Virus record (IMG/VR): IMGVR_UViG_3300028423_000356
Span: 1-64,000 of that record
DNA from: a virus
DNA length: 64,000 nucleotides
Strand: one strand, 5' to 3'
Part shown: piece after piece, positions 49,750-59,194 of the stretch
Numbering within the stretch: position 1 is the first letter of the stretch
Layout: every line of letters begins with the position of its first letter
The notes under the pieces: generated by a model
Seen by the model: only the letters and a program-made list of their open reading frames with translations
Told to the model about the DNA's origin: nothing
Databases searched by the model: none
Translations under genes and position numbers: made by a program

Positions 49750-51693
49750 ATGACAAATGAATTTGATGGATACAGAGAAAAACAATATTCTATATTAGCT
49801 GACACTATTAATGAGTTTAGAATAAAACTAAATAAAGTTGCTCATTCTGTTGGAAGTTTGAGTGATTTAAATCCTGAATTTGTTAACGATTCAGATGTTG
49901 TGGATGCATTAAATAACCTTTTTTCTCAAGATTCAGATTTACAAAAACAAATAGATGATTTAAAATTAGCTGATTCTGATTTACTACAACTAATCAACAA
50001 TATTGATGCAGGTGGTGGAACAGGTGCTGATAGTGATTGGGTTTTACAACAAGATTCAGATATATACGCCACTATTTCAAACTTGAAGTTAAAAGATTTA
50101 TTTGATGTTGATGATTATACAGGAAATGTTACGGTCGGAGATATAATTAGATGGGATGGTAATTCTTGGTATACGACAGAATTAAATGATTCAGATACAC
50201 TTGATGATGTTAACCAAAGAGGTAATGTAACAACAAGAGAAATAATATTACCAAAAATTAAAATTAATAAATCGGGTGTTAACAGTGGTATAGAATTAAA
50301 TGATAGTGATAATCCAAATAATGGAAAACTTAATGTATTTTTAGATTCTGATGATAGTAATGTTATCATTAATACAGATGGTATAGATGAAATTAAAACA
50401 AAAGGTGAAGGTGATTCAGATTTAAATAGGTTATTAACTAATAGTCCAATAGGATTAGATGGTGGTTATTACACTAAAGGTTCTCAAATAAATTCAGGAG
50501 TAACTAAAACACCAGGATTAGTTATAGGTAATAACGCAAATATAACTCTTGATAGATATCAAAAAATAGAATATACACCATCTTTCCTAACTCAATGGTC
50601 TAATGATTTTGGGGGGACTTTTTATACTGGACATCCTGGAACTTATTTAAAACAAGATGGACTTGTAATTGTAACTGGTCATGTTGTAAATGGTTCCTTT
50701 AATATCACATTTGATACCACTGGGTTTGACGGCACTGCTGCACTTGGATCTGGAACAATTTATATTGATTGTATAGATTCAAATTTCAAACCTATATCAC
50801 AAGATGGATTAATTACACATATAGATCCAACATCAAGATTTATAGTTGGTAATGAACAATTATATCTAACAGCAGTTGAAGAAGGTGAAGATAGCCCCGG
50901 TTTTAACACACCACCTAAATATTGTTTAAAATTAATTCGTAGTGATGGTTCATCTGTTAGTTTTGGAGACCCAGAAATAGTAAATGGTGTAGGTGATTTA
51001 TCATTTTCATATAGTTACATAAGTGATACAATCAATTTACAAGATCCAGTTTTCAGATTATCTTCGAATGCTGGTGAGGATAGAACCGTTTATGAGGGTA
51101 GACAAGTTATTCTTGATGGTAGTGAATCTAAAACAATTACAGAATTTGACACATATCTTTGGGAACAATTATCTGGAGAACTTGTCACTTTAAGTGACAT
51201 TAATGCTGTTCAACCAACTTTCACTGCACCATTATTAGACTCTTCTGGTGAAGATAAAATATTAGATTTTAGATTAACTTTAAGTTATAATAACGGAGAA
51301 ATCGTTGATAGTGATAGAGTTAAAATAATAGTATCTTCTGCACAACTTGGAACTATTATAATGTGGTCTGATACAATTGACACTATACCAGATGGTTGGG
51401 TTATTTGTGATGGTAATAACGGGACTCCTGATTTAAGAGATAGATTTATTGTTGGTGCAGGTAGTAATTATTCCGTTGGTGATATTGGTGGTGCTAATGA
51501 AGTTACATTAAGTGTCAATCAAATTCCACCACATACCCATGAAGTTCCTGATGGGACAACAGGTGGGGGTTCTGGAGCACAAAATGGTCCTTTAACTGGT
51601 GACACACTTTCATCACAATCAACTGGTGGTGGACAACCACATGAAAATAGACCACCATATTATGCATTAGCATATATAATGAGAGTTGGTTAA
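49750..51693 (+). CDS. tail fiber protein with C-terminal collar domain
   Basis: A 647-residue protein. The first 230 residues hold about nine DSD motifs (NDSDV, QDSDL, ADSDLL, ADSDWV, QDSDIY, NDSDT, NDSDN, LDSDDS, GDSDL). A PKD-like domain follows at about 435-530 (AGEDRTVYEGRQVILDGSESKTITEFDTYLWEQLSGELVTL). Residues about 535-647 are a Phage Tail Collar domain (IIMWSDTIDTIPDGWVICDGNNGTPDLRDRFIVGAG...PPHTHEV...NRPPYYALAYIMRVG). Likely host receptor recognition. The collar module is repeated twice in the next gene. Confidence 0.78.
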   Translation: MTNEFDGYREKQYSILADTINEFRIKLNKVAHSVGSLSDLNPEFVNDSDVVDALNNLFSQDSDLQKQIDDLKLADSDLLQLINNIDAGGGTGADSDWVLQQDSDIYATISNLKLKDLFDVDDYTGNVTVGDIIRWDGNSWYTTELNDSDTLDDVNQRGNVTTREIILPKIKINKSGVNSGIELNDSDNPNNGKLNVFLDSDDSNVIINTDGIDEIKTKGEGDSDLNRLLTNSPIGLDGGYYTKGSQINSGVTKTPGLVIGNNANITLDRYQKIEYTPSFLTQWSNDFGGTFYTGHPGTYLKQDGLVIVTGHVVNGSFNITFDTTGFDGTAALGSGTIYIDCIDSNFKPISQDGLITHIDPTSRFIVGNEQLYLTAVEEGEDSPGFNTPPKYCLKLIRSDGSSVSFGDPEIVNGVGDLSFSYSYISDTINLQDPVFRLSSNAGEDRTVYEGRQVILDGSESKTITEFDTYLWEQLSGELVTLSDINAVQPTFTAPLLDSSGEDKILDFRLTLSYNNGEIVDSDRVKIIVSSAQLGTIIMWSDTIDTIPDGWVICDGNNGTPDLRDRFIVGAGSNYSVGDIGGANEVTLSVNQIPPHTHEVPDGTTGGGSGAQNGPLTGDTLSSQSTGGGQPHENRPPYYALAYIMRVG

Positions 51694-52460
51694 TTTATAT
51701 AAATATATAAAAGGTATAGGAAATAATTATGGCGGAAACAACAACTTCAAATGTCCCTTTAGGTGGTATTATAATATGGTCTGGATCATTTGAAACTATC
51801 CCAGATGGTTGGGGAGTTTGTGATGGTGCTAATGGAACACCTGATTTAAGGGATAGATTTGTTCAAAGTAATGGTAATATATACAATGTTGGAGACATTG
51901 GTGGCGCCAATGAAGTAACACTAAATATAAATCAAATTCCACCACATTCTCACGATGTCCCTAAAGGTAATACTGGTGGTGGAATAGGTGTACAAAATGG
52001 ACCTTTAACTGGCGGAACACTTACAACACAATCAACTGGTGGTGGACAACCACATGAAAATAGACCACCATATTATGCATTATATTATATAATGAAACTA
52101 TTTGATTCCGAAATTGATATAGTTATAATACCTTCAAATGGAATAATTCTTTGGCCCAACACAATTGGATCAATCCCTAGTGGTTGGGTATTTTGTGATG
52201 GTAATAACGGAACACCCGATTTAAGAGACAGGTTTGTTGTTGGTGCAGGTAATAATTATTTTGTAGGTAACACGGGTGGTGTAAGTGAAGTAACACTAAA
52301 CATAAATCAAATTCCACCACATTCTCACGATGTCCCTAAAGGAACAGTAGATGGTGGTGAAGGGGTACAAAATGGACCTTTAACTGCTGGTGTTGTAACA
52401 TCACAATCAACTGGTGGTGGACAACCACATGAAAATAGACCACCATATTACTGTTTAGTT
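51340..52460 (+). repeat. three near-identical collar-domain DNA modules
   Basis: Three copies of the tail collar coding module run from about 51340-51690, 51750-52100 and 52130-52460. A 50-base core (starting TCACAATCAACTGGTGGTGG) is almost identical at about 51613, 52026 and 52401; another shared stretch (starting AATCAAATTCCACCACATTC) is identical at about 51930 and 52309. The near-identity shows recent duplication, probably by recombination, and the copies could exchange sequence. Confidence 0.75.
51698..51705 (+). promoter_or_regulatory. T4-type late promoter
   Basis: TATAAATA at 51698-51705 before the second collar/adhesin gene at 51729. Confidence 0.7.
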
Positions 52461-54638
52461 CATATGATGAGGGTGAATGTTACACCCACAGCAGATGCTG
52501 GAACAAATCAATCAGTTGATGAAAATACCACAGTTACATTAGATGGTTCTGGTTCAACTGATCCAAACACTTCTGAAGGTGACGTATTATCATATTCTTG
52601 GACACAAACTGGTGGGACAAGTGTAACACTATCAGATCCAACTTCTGTATCACCCACATTTACAGCACCAAATTTATCTGAAGGTTCTGTAAGTGAAACA
52701 TTAACATTTAGTTTAACAGTTACAGATTTGGAAAATGAATCATCAACAGACACAACACAAGTTGTTGTAAATGAAGTGACTGACGTTGGTCCAACTGCAC
52801 TATACAATATTTCAATTACTGATCCAGATAGTAATACAACAACTTTCAACAATCAAGATAATTCAACCTTTAACGATAGTGATGGTGTATTTGCCGAAAC
52901 ATCTACAAATTCAGGTTCAACTATTATTCTTAATGGTTCCCCATCTTCAGATGCTGATGGTGATTTAATTTCATATGAATGGACACAAATAAGTGGAACA
53001 TCAACATTAATCAGTGGAACATTAACAACAGAAGAAATCACATTTGATATACCAACTGGTTCTGAAGGTGAAAATATTGATATACAATTAACAGTATCTT
53101 CAACAAATGAACAATCTCAAGAAACTAAATCTGATACATCAACTGCAACATTCATTGTAGGTGATTATACAACTTTTAATGGTAGTAGTTCACCAACTGG
53201 TGAGAATCAAGCGCCTATTGCAAATGCAGGTGTGGATCAATCTATCACATATACACCTAATACAAGTTTTACAATTGATTTAAATGGAACGTCTTCAACT
53301 GACTCTGATTTAGGAACATTATCATATCAATGGGATGAAATAACAGGAATATTAACAAGTAATGGTATAAGTATTTCAGATGCAAATACATCAACACCAT
53401 TTGTGTTCTTTGACGGTGGTTTACCAGCGGAAGAATCACCTATAAATTTGGAATTTAGATTAATTGTAACAGATAATGGTGGATTAACAGATTCGGATAG
53501 AAGTTTAGTATCATTAACTGCTGACAATACCCAAAACCAACCACCAATTGCAAATGCAGGTGTGGACGAAACTGTAACTGAAGGAAGCACTGTCACATTA
53601 GATGGTTCAGGTTCCAGTGATTCAGATATTTCAACACTATCTTATCAATGGACACAAATAAATGGTATATCAGTAACTTTAAATAATTCAAATACATCTG
53701 TTGCTTCATTCACTGCACCTCAAGTAACTCAAAATGAAACATTAACATTCAGATTAACTGTTACAGATAGTGGTGGATTATCTTCAACTGATGATGTTGT
53801 AATAACAGTTCAAGAACAAGCGGAAGTGTTGGTTACTAACCAAATAGAATTGACTTCAAAATATAATAGTACGGGTAACCCCAGAATAGTTAATTCTGAC
53901 ACTGTGGGTATTTTATCTAGAGACACATCCATACTAAGAGATTTTTCATCTGTATCTAATGGTTCAATAGAATCAAGACTTTGGGAAATAACAAGTGATG
54001 GTGGAACTGGTGCTTCATTTTTAAATGGTGATGATACATCAGAAATTGTTTACATTTCAATACCAGATGTTACAGGAAGTGGTACACCTATTGATATTAA
54101 ATTAACATTAACTGATGACCAAGGTGGACAACATGTAGGAACAACAACTTTAGTAGCAACAGATTTCCAAGCGTATGCAACTGTTAACACACAAGGTACA
54201 CCAGATCCGAATGAAAATGAACCAGTTAATCTTCTGGCAACAACAACAATATTCTCAGCAGCAGGTTCATTATACTCATTATCAGCTAATTTACCTAATA
54301 TTGAGGTGACTAATGTTGATTGGACACAAACTCAAGGGACTACTGTTACATTAACTAAAATAACACCATCAAATCAAGATACAGTTGACCCATTCTATGA
54401 TCCCCAAGAACCTATATACCCATCTGGTTACGATGAAACTCAAACTTTAAGTAGTGCTTATCCACCAACTTCTGGAGAAGGTGGTGCAGTAACACTCACA
54501 ACACCAAACATACCAGGAACGGAAACACAACAGGAGATTATAGATTTTAATGTGTCAATGACAACTCCTTATGGCGAATTAACTGCAACAACATCAGATA
54601 TAACTGTTATAAATCCTGATTATATACCCCCAGAATAA
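51729..54638 (+). CDS. adhesin with two collar domains and PKD-like repeats
   Basis: A 969-residue protein. Residues about 8-125 and 135-245 are two tail-collar domains (TIPDGWGVCDGANGTPDLRDRFVQ; SIPSGWVFCDGNNGTPDLRDRFVV). From about 250 on come four or five Ig/PKD-like beta domains: ADAGTNQSVDENTTVTLDGSGSTDPNTSEGDVLSYSWTQ..., NAGVDQSITYTPNTS..., NAGVDETVTEGSTVTLDGSGSSDSDISTLSYQWTQ.... It is a probable receptor-binding or carbohydrate-binding fiber. PKD-type repeats occur in bacterial surface proteins, so transfer from a host is possible. Confidence 0.75.
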   Translation: MAETTTSNVPLGGIIIWSGSFETIPDGWGVCDGANGTPDLRDRFVQSNGNIYNVGDIGGANEVTLNINQIPPHSHDVPKGNTGGGIGVQNGPLTGGTLTTQSTGGGQPHENRPPYYALYYIMKLFDSEIDIVIIPSNGIILWPNTIGSIPSGWVFCDGNNGTPDLRDRFVVGAGNNYFVGNTGGVSEVTLNINQIPPHSHDVPKGTVDGGEGVQNGPLTAGVVTSQSTGGGQPHENRPPYYCLVHMMRVNVTPTADAGTNQSVDENTTVTLDGSGSTDPNTSEGDVLSYSWTQTGGTSVTLSDPTSVSPTFTAPNLSEGSVSETLTFSLTVTDLENESSTDTTQVVVNEVTDVGPTALYNISITDPDSNTTTFNNQDNSTFNDSDGVFAETSTNSGSTIILNGSPSSDADGDLISYEWTQISGTSTLISGTLTTEEITFDIPTGSEGENIDIQLTVSSTNEQSQETKSDTSTATFIVGDYTTFNGSSSPTGENQAPIANAGVDQSITYTPNTSFTIDLNGTSSTDSDLGTLSYQWDEITGILTSNGISISDANTSTPFVFFDGGLPAEESPINLEFRLIVTDNGGLTDSDRSLVSLTADNTQNQPPIANAGVDETVTEGSTVTLDGSGSSDSDISTLSYQWTQINGISVTLNNSNTSVASFTAPQVTQNETLTFRLTVTDSGGLSSTDDVVITVQEQAEVLVTNQIELTSKYNSTGNPRIVNSDTVGILSRDTSILRDFSSVSNGSIESRLWEITSDGGTGASFLNGDDTSEIVYISIPDVTGSGTPIDIKLTLTDDQGGQHVGTTTLVATDFQAYATVNTQGTPDPNENEPVNLLATTTIFSAAGSLYSLSANLPNIEVTNVDWTQTQGTTVTLTKITPSNQDTVDPFYDPQEPIYPSGYDETQTLSSAYPPTSGEGGAVTLTTPNIPGTETQQEIIDFNVSMTTPYGELTATTSDITVINPDYIPPE

Positions 54639-54646
54639 TATAAATA
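54639..54646 (+). promoter_or_regulatory. T4-type late promoter
   Basis: TATAAATA at 54639-54646, 13 bases before the next start codon, which leaves a very short leader. Confidence 0.6.
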
Positions 54647-54658
54647 AAGAGAAAAACA

Positions 54659-55012
54659 ATGGCTAAATACGACGAATTTGAAATAGATCAAGGAGCAGAC
54701 TTCGCAATGGAAATTCATCTTGAAGAACAAGATGGAACCGTTAAAGATTTATCAAATTATTTCGTGGAGGCAAAAGTTAAAAGAACATACAATTCTGATA
54801 GTGATAATACATTTAATTTTAATGCTATAATTGCTGAACCTGAAACAGATGGTATTATTACATTGGAGTTAAACAATCAACAAACAGATACTATGAAAAA
54901 AGGTAGATATGTTTTTGATGTAGAAATATCATTCATAGACAGTGATAACAACACAATTATAGAACGTGTGTTAGAAGGTGTGATGAATGTAAAACCATCA
55001 GCAACGAGGTAG
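54659..55012 (+). CDS. virion-type protein of the fiber cluster
   Basis: A 117-residue beta-rich protein (YDEFEIDQGADFAMEIHLEEQDGTVKDLSNYFVEAKVKRTYNSDSD..., GRYVFDVEISFIDSDNNTIIERVLEGVMNV). 'qGadf...i.l.......dlt.y...~qir' is the pattern of small baseplate/fiber-base proteins (BppU N-terminal-like). It carries two DSD motifs. Role inferred from position. Confidence 0.6.
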   Translation: MAKYDEFEIDQGADFAMEIHLEEQDGTVKDLSNYFVEAKVKRTYNSDSDNTFNFNAIIAEPETDGIITLELNNQQTDTMKKGRYVFDVEISFIDSDNNTIIERVLEGVMNVKPSATR

Positions 55013-55016
55013 AAAA

Positions 55017-55241
55017 ATGAGTTCAAGAAGAATATCTAAACCAGTTGTTAGAAAAGTTGTTGTTGGTACACCAGTTAGAAGAGTGAAATCAGTTCAGGGT
55101 GTTGAAAATCTTAACGAATTAAAAGATGTAAATTCAAACACTCTTACAGATAATGCTGTTCTAATATGGGATGAAGAAACAGAAAAATGGATACCCAAAA
55201 CTGAACTAAATGGCCAAATAATCAGTGGTGGGGAATATTAA
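55017..55241 (+). CDS. small structural protein of the fiber cluster
   Basis: A 74-residue protein with a basic N-terminus (SSRRISKPVVRKVVVGTPVRRV) and an acidic second half (LNELKDVNSNTLTDNAVLIWDEETEKWIP). 'LtDV......dgdvLvWDe.t.kWvP' is a recurring fiber-protein motif, so it may link to a fiber. Function unknown. Confidence 0.6.
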   Translation: MSSRRISKPVVRKVVVGTPVRRVKSVQGVENLNELKDVNSNTLTDNAVLIWDEETEKWIPKTELNGQIISGGEY

Positions 55242-55271
55242 TATATTAATAAAAATTTATAGGAGAATATT

Positions 55272-56819
55272 ATGGCTTCAACAATTCTAATTAAGCGTTC
55301 CCAGTCAGCAGTTGCACCAAGTGTACTGAATTATGGTGAAATGGCTTACTCATTTGGATTAGAAAGACTTTATGTCGGTGATTCAGATGGAACAATAAAA
55401 ATTATTGGTGGTAAATCATTTACAGACTTACTAGACCACACACCAGGAACCCTTACAGCAAGTTCTGCATTGTTAGTAGACGCACAAGGTAAAATAGATA
55501 CATTACTTGTAGATGACTTAACACTGGATAGTAACGAAATTTCTACTCCAAATGGTGTAGATCTTGTTCTTAATTCAGGTAACAATGTTGATGTTAAAAA
55601 CACCAAAATTGTAAATCTAATTGACCCAACTAACAATCAAGATGCAGCAACCAAAGCATATGTAGATAATAGTGTAGGTGGATTATCAGCATCTTTAACA
55701 ATTACAGATGGAACTAATTCAGATACAGTTTCATTAGCAGATTCAGATTTATCACTTGTTGGTGGTACAGGATTAACTTCAAATGTTTCAGATAATACTG
55801 TAACATTCAATCTTGAAGACACTTCAGTTACAGCAGGAACTTACGGTAACTCAACAACAGTAGAAATTCCAATTATCACTGTTGATGCACAAGGTCGTAT
55901 CACATCCGCTTCAACTTATAATATTCCACCACTAACAATTAATGTTAATGATGGAACCGATTCAGATACCATTGATTTAATCGATTCTGATTTATCATTT
56001 GTTGGTGGAACTGGTATAGATGTTACATTAAACTCTGGAACAAACACTTTTAACATTTCAGGTAATGATGCAACAACTACTACAAAAGGTATTGCATCAT
56101 TTAACTCTTCAGATTTCTCTGTTGTTGCAGGTGCAGTATCAATTGCAGATGGTGGCGTATCAAATACACAACTACAAAACTCATCATTCACATTAGGAAC
56201 AGATGTAGTTAATCTTGGTGATACAATCACTGATATTAATGGTCTAACAAGTTTAGATGTTGATAATCTAACTCTTGATGGCGCAACAATAACTTCATCA
56301 ACAGGAACAGTAACAGTAGGTGATAATTTAATTGTTAATGGTGATTTACAAGTTAATGGAACACAAACTGTTGTGAATTCAACTGTAGTAGAAGTTGAAG
56401 ATATCAATATCGAGATTGCAAGTAACGTTTCTGCAGATTCAGATTCATTAGCAGATGGTGCTGGAATTACAGTTGGTGATAATGTTGCAAATGTGACTTG
56501 GAATTATGGTTCAGGTAATTCATTCTGGGATATTTCCAACCCACTAATGGTAACATTAAATGGTGCAACTAATCAAGATGCAATAAATGTTAGAGATTCT
56601 GCTGGTGACACATCACCAACTTCATTCTTTGAAATTATATTAACAGAAGGTTTCTTAGCAGGTGAAGGTATTGATTTATCTTATTCAGCAAACCAGTTAA
56701 CAGTTTCAGCTGAAGTAGCATCAACAACAAATCTTGGTGTTGCGTCTTTCGATTCTGATGATTTCAATGTTAATAGTGGTGTAGTTACACTCAACACAAT
56801 TGATGGTGGAACTTACTAA
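55272..56819 (+). CDS. tail fiber-like structural protein
   Basis: A 515-residue repetitive, Asn/Thr/Asp-rich protein. The N-terminus ILIKRSQSAVAPSVLNYGEMAYSFGLERLYVGDSDG is the attachment signature shared with the next fiber gene. It contains DPTNNQDAATKAYVDNSV, a common fiber coiled/beta motif, and duplicated units TITDGTNSDTVSLADSDLSLVGGTGL and NVNDGTDSDTIDLIDSDLSFVGGTGI (DSD in each). Likely trimeric fiber. A terminator and a late box follow. Confidence 0.72.
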   Translation: MASTILIKRSQSAVAPSVLNYGEMAYSFGLERLYVGDSDGTIKIIGGKSFTDLLDHTPGTLTASSALLVDAQGKIDTLLVDDLTLDSNEISTPNGVDLVLNSGNNVDVKNTKIVNLIDPTNNQDAATKAYVDNSVGGLSASLTITDGTNSDTVSLADSDLSLVGGTGLTSNVSDNTVTFNLEDTSVTAGTYGNSTTVEIPIITVDAQGRITSASTYNIPPLTINVNDGTDSDTIDLIDSDLSFVGGTGIDVTLNSGTNTFNISGNDATTTTKGIASFNSSDFSVVAGAVSIADGGVSNTQLQNSSFTLGTDVVNLGDTITDINGLTSLDVDNLTLDGATITSSTGTVTVGDNLIVNGDLQVNGTQTVVNSTVVEVEDINIEIASNVSADSDSLADGAGITVGDNVANVTWNYGSGNSFWDISNPLMVTLNGATNQDAINVRDSAGDTSPTSFFEIILTEGFLAGEGIDLSYSANQLTVSAEVASTTNLGVASFDSDDFNVNSGVVTLNTIDGGTY

Positions 56820-56826
56820 TTTCGGT

Positions 56827-56834
56827 TATAAATA
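56827..56834 (+). promoter_or_regulatory. T4-type late promoter box next to a hairpin
   Basis: TATAAATA at 56827-56834, directly after the fiber gene and 13 bases before the terminator-like hairpin. Confidence 0.45.
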
Positions 56835-56846
56835 GTAATATAACTT

Positions 56847-56871
56847 AAGGGGAGTTTTTACTCCCCTTTTT
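56847..56871 (+). terminator. rho-independent terminator
   Basis: AAGGGGAGT (56847-56855) pairs with ACTCCCCTT (56860-56868) around TTTT and is followed by TTT. It ends the fiber transcript. If the late box at 56827 is used, this hairpin would lie at the very 5' end of the new RNA. Confidence 0.8.
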
Positions 56872-56900
56872 AGAATTAACCTTTTTTAAGGAGTTAGATA

Positions 56901-57515
56901 ATGTCAAATATAATATTAAAAAAATCTTCAGTTACAGGTAAAATACCAGGTATTGATGATTTGAACTATGGTGAATTAGCAATAAACTATCAAGATGGTA
57001 AAATATTTTATAAAACCGCTTCAAATGAAATAAAATCTTTTTTAGATTCAGATAACATTGAACAATTAGTTAATTACGCCAATGTTAATTTTGGTATAAA
57101 TTTAGGAAGTGATTCAAATCAACCTTTAGACTACTATGATGAAAATACTTTTACACCTGAAATTGTAAATAATAGCATATCTTACAACGTCCAAAATGGT
57201 GAATACACAAGAATAGGTAATATGGTTCACGTTGATATTACAATTGATGTATCATCATTAGATAAAACTGATACTTCAACATTTAAAATTAACGCTTTAC
57301 CATTTTTACCAAAATCAGATATAAACCCTTTAATGTATACAGTGAATGCTGGTAGGAGTAATTTATTAAATGGTCCACTAGAGTTAGAATTTGAATCTGA
57401 TAATAGTAGTTATTTACTAGGAACATCACAAAGTGGGGTTTTTGTGAGTTATGATGAATCGACTTTCAATTCTTCTGGTCAAATTTTTCTATCCCTTTCA
57501 TATAGAACTTCGTGA
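56901..57515 (+). CDS. tail fiber/attachment protein
   Basis: A 204-residue protein. The N-terminal IILKKSSVTGKIPGIDDLNYGELAINYQDGKIFYKTASNEIKSFLDSDN is the same attachment module as in the previous fiber gene (KRSQS...LNYGEMAYS). The C-terminal part (GEYTRIGNMVHVDITIDVS) resembles the receptor-type domain found in phage fibers. AAGGAG precedes ATG 56901. Confidence 0.7.
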   Translation: MSNIILKKSSVTGKIPGIDDLNYGELAINYQDGKIFYKTASNEIKSFLDSDNIEQLVNYANVNFGINLGSDSNQPLDYYDENTFTPEIVNNSISYNVQNGEYTRIGNMVHVDITIDVSSLDKTDTSTFKINALPFLPKSDINPLMYTVNAGRSNLLNGPLELEFESDNSSYLLGTSQSGVFVSYDESTFNSSGQIFLSLSYRTS

Positions 57516-57527
57516 TTAATTTTTAAT

Positions 57528-57535
57528 TATAAATA
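57528..57535 (+). promoter_or_regulatory. T4-type late promoter
   Basis: TATAAATA at 57528-57535, 29 bases before gp13. Confidence 0.75.
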
Positions 57536-57563
57536 ATTTAAAACAACTTAATAGGAATAAAAT

Positions 57564-58322
57564 ATGGCACAACCAACATCAAGAGATACATTGATAGAAT
57601 ATTGTTTAAGAAGACTTGGTGCTCCAGTATTGGAAATTAATGTCGATCCCGATCAAATTGATGATAAAGTTGATGATGCTCTACAAACATATAGACGTTT
57701 CCATTCTGAAGGAACATATAGAACTTATATATCTACTGAATTAACAGATAGTGATGTTGATAATAGATATATTGAACTACCTTCAGATGTGATGTATGTA
57801 ACAAGAGTGTTCCCAATGTCCGTAACGGGTGGTTCACAATCAAGAAACTTTTTTGATGTTAAATATCAAATTATGTTGAATGATATAACATCAATGCATT
57901 CTTATATAGGTGACTTGGCGTATTATGAACAAGTTATGCAATATCTTTCATTGATAGATATGAAACTATCTGGTTCTATTCAAGCTGATTATTCAAGAGT
58001 TCAGAATAGATTGTATATTTATGGTGAATTCGCTAATAAAGATATGGAAGCAGGAGATTATGTAGTTGTTGAGGTGTTTAGGGCACAAGATCCACAAGAA
58101 GCAACTAAGATATGGTCTGATTCTTTTATAAAGGATTATACAACCGCACTTATAAAACAACAGTGGGGTATGAATATGATGAAATTTGAAGGTATGCAAC
58201 TTCCAGGTGGTGTACAATTCAGTGGTCGTCAATATTATGAAGATGCAACTGAAGAACTACAAATGTTAAGACAAAGAATGCGTGATGAATATGAGTTACC
58301 ACCTGATTTCTTGGTTGGATAA
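57564..58322 (+). CDS. gp13: neck protein gp13
   Basis: A 252-residue head completion/neck protein: PTSRDTLIEYCLRRLGAPVLEINVDPDQIDDKVDDALQTYRRFHSEGTYRTYIS, FFDVKYQIMLNDITSMHSYIGDLAYYEQVMQYLSLIDMKL, and TTALIKQQWGMNMMKFEGMQLPGGVQFSGRQYYEDATEEL are strongly conserved gp13 segments. It forms the ring that joins head and tail with gp14. Confidence 0.92.
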   Translation: MAQPTSRDTLIEYCLRRLGAPVLEINVDPDQIDDKVDDALQTYRRFHSEGTYRTYISTELTDSDVDNRYIELPSDVMYVTRVFPMSVTGGSQSRNFFDVKYQIMLNDITSMHSYIGDLAYYEQVMQYLSLIDMKLSGSIQADYSRVQNRLYIYGEFANKDMEAGDYVVVEVFRAQDPQEATKIWSDSFIKDYTTALIKQQWGMNMMKFEGMQLPGGVQFSGRQYYEDATEELQMLRQRMRDEYELPPDFLVG

Positions 58323-58333
58323 AGGAATAGATT

Positions 58334-59194
58334 ATGGCAAGAAATTTTTATTTTTCACAAGGTGTAAAATCTGAACAAAATCTTTATGAAGATTTAATTA
58401 TAGAATCTCTTAAGATTTATGGTCAGGATGTATATTATTTACCACGTGAAATTGTTGATGAAGATAAACTTTTGGGTGAAGACGATCCATCAAGATTTGA
58501 AGAATCTTATAAAATTGAAATGTATATCGAAAACACAGAAGGTTTTGAAGGTGAAGGTGATTTGTTTACTAAGTTTGGTATAGAGATAAGAGATCAAGCA
58601 TCATTTATAGTTTCACGTAAAAGATGGAGAAATACTGTTGGTGATAACAGTAATACCATAGAGATAGATAGACCAAGAGAGGGTGATTTAATATATTTAG
58701 AATTATCACAATCATTATTTGAAATAAAACATGTTGAAAATGAAACACCATTCTACCAGTTAAAAAACCTACCAACATTCAGAATGCAATGTGAACTATT
58801 TGAGTATACAAATGAAGACTTTGATACAAATATTGAAGAAATAGATGATATAGATAATAGATATGCATATGAATATGTATTGGAAATGGAAACTAATGAT
58901 TATGAATTCCAAGTAGGCGAAGATATTAATCAGTTTTTACCATCTGGTATAACAATGTCTGGTGAAGTATCTCACTGGAATCCAGAAACAAGAATATTAA
59001 GAGTTATACACGTTGGTGCTGATGATGGTGATTATCACGAATTGGTATCACAAGTTCCTATTAATGGTATTAATGTATTGAATGTATCAGAAGATTTACA
59101 ACAAACCGATACAGAACAAAACCAAATAATATCTGATGATGCAATAAATATTTTAGATTTCAGTGAAACAAATCCGTTTGGAGAACCAGAATAA
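58334..59194 (+). CDS. gp14: neck protein gp14
   Basis: A 286-residue protein of the gp14 neck family: FSQGVKSEQNLYEDLIIESLKIYGQDVYYLPREIVDEDKLLGEDDPSRFEESYKIEMYIENTEGFEGEGDLFTKFG is diagnostic. It continues with ASFIVSRKRW and HVENETPFYQLKNLPTFRMQCELFEY. Works with gp13 in the neck. It overlaps gp15 by one base. Confidence 0.9.
   Translation: MARNFYFSQGVKSEQNLYEDLIIESLKIYGQDVYYLPREIVDEDKLLGEDDPSRFEESYKIEMYIENTEGFEGEGDLFTKFGIEIRDQASFIVSRKRWRNTVGDNSNTIEIDRPREGDLIYLELSQSLFEIKHVENETPFYQLKNLPTFRMQCELFEYTNEDFDTNIEEIDDIDNRYAYEYVLEMETNDYEFQVGEDINQFLPSGITMSGEVSHWNPETRILRVIHVGADDGDYHELVSQVPINGINVLNVSEDLQQTDTEQNQIISDDAINILDFSETNPFGEPE

Noticed and set aside
55916-56407. 163-codon minus-strand frame in the fiber gene
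   Set aside because: It is antisense to a repetitive fiber gene whose Asn/Asp/Thr codons leave the opposite frame open; there is no ribosome site or late box.
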